From positions 138,326-178,661 of the forward strand of contig NZ_CAAKNY010000068.1 of assembly GCF_901212495.1 (NCBI RefSeq): DNA of 40,336 nt, given 5' to 3'. The notes under the pieces were generated by a model. It was not told the DNA's origin. It was given only the letters and a program-made list of their open reading frames with translations, and made no database searches. Below are positions 35,560 through 40,336 of this stretch, piece after piece; positions within the stretch are counted from its first letter, which is position 1; every line of letters begins with the position of its first letter. This stretch comes from Collinsella aerofaciens. GTDB lineage: Bacteria; Actinomycetota; Coriobacteriia; Coriobacteriales; Coriobacteriaceae. The position numbers and the translations under genes were made by a program.

Positions 35560-37083
35560 CTAAATATTACGAATAAGTGGGCCCACAAATCTTCTAGCAA
35601 ACTCTCTCTCATAGGCATCAAAGCAAAAATTAATAGAAGCCACCGCATAAAGAAGTGAATAGATCAATCCTCCAGTAACCAGTGCTGACCAACCATGCCA
35701 ATCAAAATAGGTCCAAATAGCATTAAACCCAAAAGAGGTAATTAGAAGAGGGACTAAAATTGATAGAATATTCTTCCAAAACTGAAGAATGTCCATATCT
35801 AACTTTCTTGCATAATACAAGTTCATAATAAGGCCATTTCCTATGGCAATTGAAACAGCTGTTGATATGGCTGAACCTGTTACCCCGAACAACCTGCATA
35901 GAAATATAGAAATAAATACGTTAATTACAGCAATTGCAGCATTCATGTAGCCTCGAAATTGGTATACATCCTTGACCTGCATAATTGTAAGACCCAAATT
36001 TTGAATGATATCAACTGTAAATGGCACCATAACTATCATGGCAACCCAATAAGCATCAGCAAACTCGTGCCCCGCCCAGAGGGTAATAAAATCCTGACCA
36101 AAAATCGCAAAACCGCTGAGAACAAGAAATGCAACATAAAAGGAAATTCTTCCAACTTTGATGAAAAGCCGAGAAAGATCAGCGGCAGAATCAACCGAAT
36201 GAAGCACAATATCAGTAACCTTTGGAAGAAATACAGTAGATATAGATGTTCCTAAAACCATGTAAACAGAGTAAATTTGTGCACCTATCGCAAATACAGC
36301 AATTAAGTCGGCACCATAAAAATATCCTAGAATTAGTTGACCTGATTTCCAGAAAACTTGATCGGAAAAGGCAACCAATATTACCGCCGAAGAAAACAGC
36401 AGCATCTCCTTAGCGAGCTTCCAATCCATCCCGTGAAAAGTGAACTTTGCCTTCAAAACATTAGATACGAATATGCGCTGGATTAGAGCACAGAGAAGAT
36501 TTGTAAGAAAAGTCATGCAAGTAACCAGCAACGCGGAGGGCCAGAGCCGCATGAACACGACCACGAGCAGGGGCTGAAGAATTGCAGTAATCAATTGAGA
36601 CAGACGCAGAAAAACAAAATTCTCATGAGCGGTGATAACCGCAATACTAATGATGTTATTCATAACCACAACCATATCTGCGGCCAAAACAACAAACATT
36701 AATGACATTTCGTAGAGCTGAGCCGTGCTAAACGAATTCGAGTATGAATAGACGACAATTATCCCCACAAATAGTATTACAACAACCGCAACGAAGGAGA
36801 TAATCCAAAACAGTCTTTTCGCAATTGCAAGAGTGTTTTCCATCAATTCAGAATCGTCCTGAAGATATGCCTTGCTATAAAACTTAGTCACGCTCGAAGC
36901 AAGAACGGTATTGATTACCGTAAGATAAGCCATAATTGAGCCAACAAATTGGTATAGACCGTATTCTGCTTGGCCGATACCCCTTAATAAGATGGGAACA
37001 TATAGCAACTGAACAAGAATCTGAACAATTGAATAGGCATAAGATATAATTACGCCTGCTTTTCTACTGGATTCAATCTTCAC
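35560..37083 (-). CDS. Wzx-like polysaccharide flippase (MOP superfamily)
   Basis: 507 aa with about 12-14 membrane helices. GTG 37083 (KIESSRKAGVIISYAYSIVQ) has GAAAGG 7 nt upstream and is preferred to ATG 37104. LLYVPILLRGIGQAEYGLYQFVGSIMAYL is the typical first-helix region of the Polysacc_synt family. It moves lipid-linked repeat units across the membrane. With the ABC exporter at 20884-22509 the locus has two export routes. The gene is AT-rich. Confidence 0.92.
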   Translation of the reverse strand: MKIESSRKAGVIISYAYSIVQILVQLLYVPILLRGIGQAEYGLYQFVGSIMAYLTVINTVLASSVTKFYSKAYLQDDSELMENTLAIAKRLFWIISFVAVVVILFVGIIVVYSYSNSFSTAQLYEMSLMFVVLAADMVVVMNNIISIAVITAHENFVFLRLSQLITAILQPLLVVVFMRLWPSALLVTCMTFLTNLLCALIQRIFVSNVLKAKFTFHGMDWKLAKEMLLFSSAVILVAFSDQVFWKSGQLILGYFYGADLIAVFAIGAQIYSVYMVLGTSISTVFLPKVTDIVLHSVDSAADLSRLFIKVGRISFYVAFLVLSGFAIFGQDFITLWAGHEFADAYWVAMIVMVPFTVDIIQNLGLTIMQVKDVYQFRGYMNAAIAVINVFISIFLCRLFGVTGSAISTAVSIAIGNGLIMNLYYARKLDMDILQFWKNILSILVPLLITSFGFNAIWTYFDWHGWSALVTGGLIYSLLYAVASINFCFDAYEREFARRFVGPLIRNI

Positions 37084-37145
37084 ACGGGAACCTTTCAAAC
37101 TCATATTTGAGATACGTAAATCTGAATTAACAAAGAGGCATAGAA

Positions 37146-38009
37146 GTGAAACAGCTTTGTATTTTTACACCTACATATAATAGAGAACATACCTTGAAGC
37201 GATTGTACGAAAGCTTGAAAAAACAAACTGACTCTCGTTTTTATTGGCTTGTAGTCGATGATGGCTCGACGGATGGAACACAGAGCTTATTTGATTCATT
37301 TGCAAAGGAATCAGCTATCGAAATCGAATATATAAAGGTAGCGAATGGCGGAAAACAACGAGCCTGCAATTTAGCTGCAGAAAAATGCACTTCAGAACTG
37401 TTCATGTGTGTTGATTCCGACGATTACCTCACGCATGATGCGGTCCACTTCATATTAACGGCGTGGAAAAATGCAGGTGATGCCATTGGAATTGCTACGC
37501 CCAGGTCCGCTCGTAACAATCAATTTCCCAGTAACACCACTGCGAAGCTATCATCCCTCTACAGCCAATATGGTTATAAAGGGGAGACTTGCATTGCAAC
37601 GTTAACGAGCGTTATCAGATCACATCCCTTTTTTATAGCCGAAGGAGAGAGCTTCATTCCTGAAGTATTTCAGTTTGATCAAATTGACCACGAGTATTGC
37701 CACCTGCTATGCAACCGGGAAATATGCAAAGGGGAATACTTAACAGACGGTTATACAGCCAACTATAAACGCTTATTGTTAAATAATCCACGAAGCTATG
37801 CCGTATATAAAAAACAATGCATAGAATACAGTAACACACTCATGCAGAGATTCAAGGAGACCATTCTTTATCTAATATGGTCGAAGATTGCCGGAGACAG
37901 CATCCTTTTTTCATTTAAAAAAGCAAAGTCCGTTGGCGCCATTTCTCCGGCAATACCATTTGCCGCAGTATTAGAACCATTGTTTAAGAAATACATGAAT
38001 AGAGTCTAA
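37146..38009 (+). CDS. GT2 family glycosyltransferase
   Basis: 287 aa. It starts with GTG 37146, preceded by AAAGAGG at about 7-nt spacing. CIFTPTYNREHTLKRLYESL and VVDDGSTDGT form the nucleotide site, CVDSDDYLTHDA carries DxD, and the C-terminal part has GEYLTDGYTANYKRLL, seen in capsule GT2 enzymes. It is divergent from the flippase. The sugar donor is unknown. Confidence 0.88.
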   Translation: MKQLCIFTPTYNREHTLKRLYESLKKQTDSRFYWLVVDDGSTDGTQSLFDSFAKESAIEIEYIKVANGGKQRACNLAAEKCTSELFMCVDSDDYLTHDAVHFILTAWKNAGDAIGIATPRSARNNQFPSNTTAKLSSLYSQYGYKGETCIATLTSVIRSHPFFIAEGESFIPEVFQFDQIDHEYCHLLCNREICKGEYLTDGYTANYKRLLLNNPRSYAVYKKQCIEYSNTLMQRFKETILYLIWSKIAGDSILFSFKKAKSVGAISPAIPFAAVLEPLFKKYMNRV

Positions 38010-38025
38010 TCATTGATTAGACTCT
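38001..38025. terminator. Bidirectional stem-loop between convergent glycosyltransferase genes
   Basis: Perfect 11-bp stem (38001-38011 with 38015-38025) with a 3-nt loop, overlapping the end of the GT2 gene. The AT-rich flanks lack a long T-run on either side. Confidence 0.6.
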
Positions 38026-38043
38026 ATTCTAAGACCATTCAAA

Positions 38044-38847
38044 TTAATTCCGGTTTGCAAAAAAGGCTTTCAATGCTGAAGTCAACGGCCTGAAGTCATT
38101 TGTTTTAAATCCATACTGGAGCCGTACTATTAATCCAGCCAGCATTGGGTTGACCCAAGAATGACGGGTGAGGAAACGACGCCTTTCTTTGAGCAAACCC
38201 CGCTCAACCTCATCGATCCAAGACCCGTTAAAATGGTGTATGGTAACAGAATTTTCAGTAAGATGAATATCACCAGATTCATGACTCTTGGGACAAAACC
38301 AATCGCTTGGGTACAGCGTGAATCCATCAACTGTCTGCATTGTATTATCAAGCTTTAGTCCGAGGGCCTTACAAGCTTTTGTAATCACTACAACATTTGT
38401 CGTTAGGTCGTATGATCCATCGCTTTTAATAAAAGAACGCACATCGTAATCATTCAATAGCTTCCGGAATAACGGGAATCCTTTTTCACAAGCCATAATT
38501 CCAGTTGGCACAGAAGCGTCCGATTCGAAACCTGAAAAAGCACGGTTGGTCAAAAAAGGATCGAGAGACTTAAGGACCTCAACGTCGGTATCCATATAGA
38601 TACCGCCCTCATTAACGAGAATCCATAGACGGGCATAATCACTGACAAACGCCCATTTCTTAGCTTCATATGCCTGTTTAACATAATTGTTAGAAGATAA
38701 ATCAAAGTTCGATTCGTCCCAACGCTTTATCTCATAATCTGGGCAAAACTTCTTCCAGGACTCGATGCACGCGACTGCCTCTTCAGGCAAATCGTTATTT
38801 CCGAACCAAATATAATGAATCACCTTTGGAATATGGTTTTCGTTCAA
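38044..38847 (-). CDS. GT32-like capsular glycosyltransferase
   Basis: 267 aa from TTG 38847, which has TTGGAG 6 nt upstream; the TTG at 38859 lies within that ribosome-binding site. IPKVIHYIWFGNNDLPE, AFVSDYARLWILVNEGGIYMDTDVEVLKS with the DxD motif, and VTIHHFNGSW are the GT32 (OCH1/capsular synthesis) signatures. It is a cytoplasmic enzyme adding a hexose or HexNAc side branch. It lies about 30 nt after the surface amidase gene on the same strand, possibly in one transcript. Confidence 0.88.
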   Translation of the reverse strand: MNENHIPKVIHYIWFGNNDLPEEAVACIESWKKFCPDYEIKRWDESNFDLSSNNYVKQAYEAKKWAFVSDYARLWILVNEGGIYMDTDVEVLKSLDPFLTNRAFSGFESDASVPTGIMACEKGFPLFRKLLNDYDVRSFIKSDGSYDLTTNVVVITKACKALGLKLDNTMQTVDGFTLYPSDWFCPKSHESGDIHLTENSVTIHHFNGSWIDEVERGLLKERRRFLTRHSWVNPMLAGLIVRLQYGFKTNDFRPLTSALKAFFANRN

Positions 38848-38877
38848 CTGAGGCTCCAAGAAAATCGATTACTTAGG

Positions 38878-40336
38878 TTACTTAATCAAAACAACGCTCT
38901 GGTTGTATTCACTTTTATTTGCATTGTTAAAGCAGGGACCAATTAAATTGCCCGGAAGAATCTGGTGCCACATCTTATTCTCATAAGGAGTATCACCCCA
39001 GAAAAAACCTCTATGACAATCAATTGCCCCATTCGTCTTGAAGAAGATAATATCGCCTTTCTGCGCATAGCCGCTATTCAGCATATCTCGAACAGTTCTA
39101 AACTCATACATTTTGCAACCAGAGTCACAAGCATATCCATACCAACGCCAGGCATTAATATAGCCTCCCCCACCAGGCCCGCCGGCCCATGGCGAATGTG
39201 CGTTATTCCTGCCTATCGCTGAAACATCCCCACCAACAGCAGCATAAGCATGAGCAACAAATCCAGTGCAGTTCATACCCGTATAGCCGTCCCATCTTGG
39301 ACTTCCGTTGGGGTAAAGACATGTGTCATATGAGAAGCCGCCGGAATAACGCGTGCCCAGATAATAAGAATCATACTGATGCGAAGTAAGCCATGTAAGC
39401 AGGCTGATTCTACTAACCCCAAGAACGGTCGAACTTCCGATTGGATTGTAATAGACCTGCGTAGACTTGGAATGAACCGATCCGTCAGGATAGGTCACAT
39501 CACAGTACAAAACATAATAGCCCGAACTCAAGCCCAAATCGGAAGGGTTAAAGTAGGCATCATTAGTAGTTGATTTCGCCCTCAGGACGCCCCATTGACT
39601 CCAATCCGGTTTCGTCCAGACAAATTTAAATTCAAAATGACCGGATTTCTCCGCATCAAGAGTTCCCATATCCGCGCGAACGCCCCATGAGTTATCTCCA
39701 TCTGTAGATATAGCTGTAATTCTCGAATAGTCCCAAACACCGACATGAATCCTGCGAGTAGTAACTTTACCGTCAGAGCCGCTCACATCACAATAAATAT
39801 CATACTCACCGGGTTTATCAGGAGTCCAAGATAGGGAAGCATCAGAACCATTCTGCGCAATGCCCCAATTTGACCAGTTGTTCCTACTCCAAACATATTT
39901 ATAGTTCAGGAAACGAGTATCCCCTGCGCACTCCGATGTAATGGAAACCTCATCGCCAGGCCTGATAAGTGTATTGGAAACTGACATACCATCATAAGTC
40001 CAGTCTTCAGGAGTGAAAAAGCAGTCTTTTTTGCATGTTAGCGTTTGGCCAGTTATAGTATCAATTACATCAACATAAATTGAAATATCGCCCGTTCGCG
40101 AAACGATCCAATCTAACGAGGAGACTCCTTCTCCCGAATCTATAACACCCCATTCAGTCCAATTGTTTCTCATCCAAACATACTTATATTTGATGCCTCT
40201 ATTATTTCGAACAATCAGCCTAGGTGTAATAGTGACCATATCCCCAGCACAAACTAATCCATCAGAGGGCTCAATAGAAATCGATGTGAAATTGGATAAG
40301 TTATTATCCACATGCACGGGGAACTTGCGCGTGGTG
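38878..40336 (-). CDS. Secreted NlpC/P60-like cysteine amidase with Trp-rich repeats, 5' end outside window
   Basis: The frame is open to the right edge, so the N-terminus (signal peptide, perhaps more repeats) is missing. Counting from GTG 40317, three ~95-residue beta-rich repeats follow each other, marked YKYVWMRNNWTEWGV (about 44), YKYVWSRNNWSNWGI (139) and FKFVWTKPDWSQWGV (240), each followed by a YxxYxDV strand. The C-terminal domain (about 310-479) has MNCTGFVAHAYA with nucleophile Cys350, a GDIIFFKT strand and the likely catalytic His435 in DCHRGFFWG. This is an NlpC/P60/CHAP-type fold cutting peptidoglycan peptides. The repeats probably bind the wall or glycopolymer. Confidence 0.8.
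   Translation of the reverse strand, partial: TTRKFPVHVDNNLSNFTSISIEPSDGLVCAGDMVTITPRLIVRNNRGIKYKYVWMRNNWTEWGVIDSGEGVSSLDWIVSRTGDISIYVDVIDTITGQTLTCKKDCFFTPEDWTYDGMSVSNTLIRPGDEVSITSECAGDTRFLNYKYVWSRNNWSNWGIAQNGSDASLSWTPDKPGEYDIYCDVSGSDGKVTTRRIHVGVWDYSRITAISTDGDNSWGVRADMGTLDAEKSGHFEFKFVWTKPDWSQWGVLRAKSTTNDAYFNPSDLGLSSGYYVLYCDVTYPDGSVHSKSTQVYYNPIGSSTVLGVSRISLLTWLTSHQYDSYYLGTRYSGGFSYDTCLYPNGSPRWDGYTGMNCTGFVAHAYAAVGGDVSAIGRNNAHSPWAGGPGGGGYINAWRWYGYACDSGCKMYEFRTVRDMLNSGYAQKGDIIFFKTNGAIDCHRGFFWGDTPYENKMWHQILPGNLIGPCFNNANKSEYNQSVVLIK

Overview
The window looks like a chromosomal segment of a high-GC Gram-positive gut bacterium. A Coriobacteriia member close to Collinsella is my inference from the mix of Gram-positive pel genes, GlfT2-like enzymes, codon use and tet(W); no rRNA or core marker is present to prove it. 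Almost everything is encoded on the minus strand.

Region 1 (1-9300). A partial, catalytically odd PLP-fold protein lies at the left edge. Next comes a sucrose/fructan utilisation locus, reading right to left: a LacI-family regulator, a sucrose-type PTS EIIBC and a GH32 sucrose(-6-phosphate) hydrolase. The regulator is cut in two by a 3,677-bp element (5197-8873). The element carries tet(W), the C-terminal half of a large serine recombinase, and imperfect 24-bp terminal inverted repeats, and is flanked by a TT dinucleotide. Joining the flanks at one TT restores an intact 326-codon LacI frame. Three LacI-type operators remain, two before the PTS gene and one at the lacI start.

Region 2 (9292-20417). 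A tightly overlapping eight-gene operon: pelD, pelE, a pelA-type deacetylase, pelF, pelG, a CotH-like kinase lipoprotein, a VTC-domain protein and a DUF4956 membrane protein. This is a Gram-positive Pel-type exopolysaccharide operon with a CotH/VTC/DUF4956 module translationally coupled to it. PelD keeps a c-di-GMP I-site (RESD) next to a degenerate GGDEF (DGDTL).

Region 3 (20753-40336). A tRNA-Arg(UCU), then a large envelope-glycopolymer locus: an ABC exporter pair, a DPM-like glycosyltransferase, two divergent GlfT2-like galactofuranosyltransferases, a DUF6541 membrane protein, DUF2304 plus a DPM1-like transferase, several GT2/GT4/GT32 enzymes, rmlB, wecB, a Wzx-like flippase, and at the right edge a secreted cysteine amidase with three aromatic-rich repeats (5' end outside the window). 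Much of 25.5-40.3 kb is AT-rich, whereas rmlB is a sharply GC-rich island, so the locus looks mosaic.

The strongest candidate for something poorly described is the Pel + CotH + VTC + DUF4956 operon. The clearest recent event is the tet(W) insertion that breaks the sucrose regulator.
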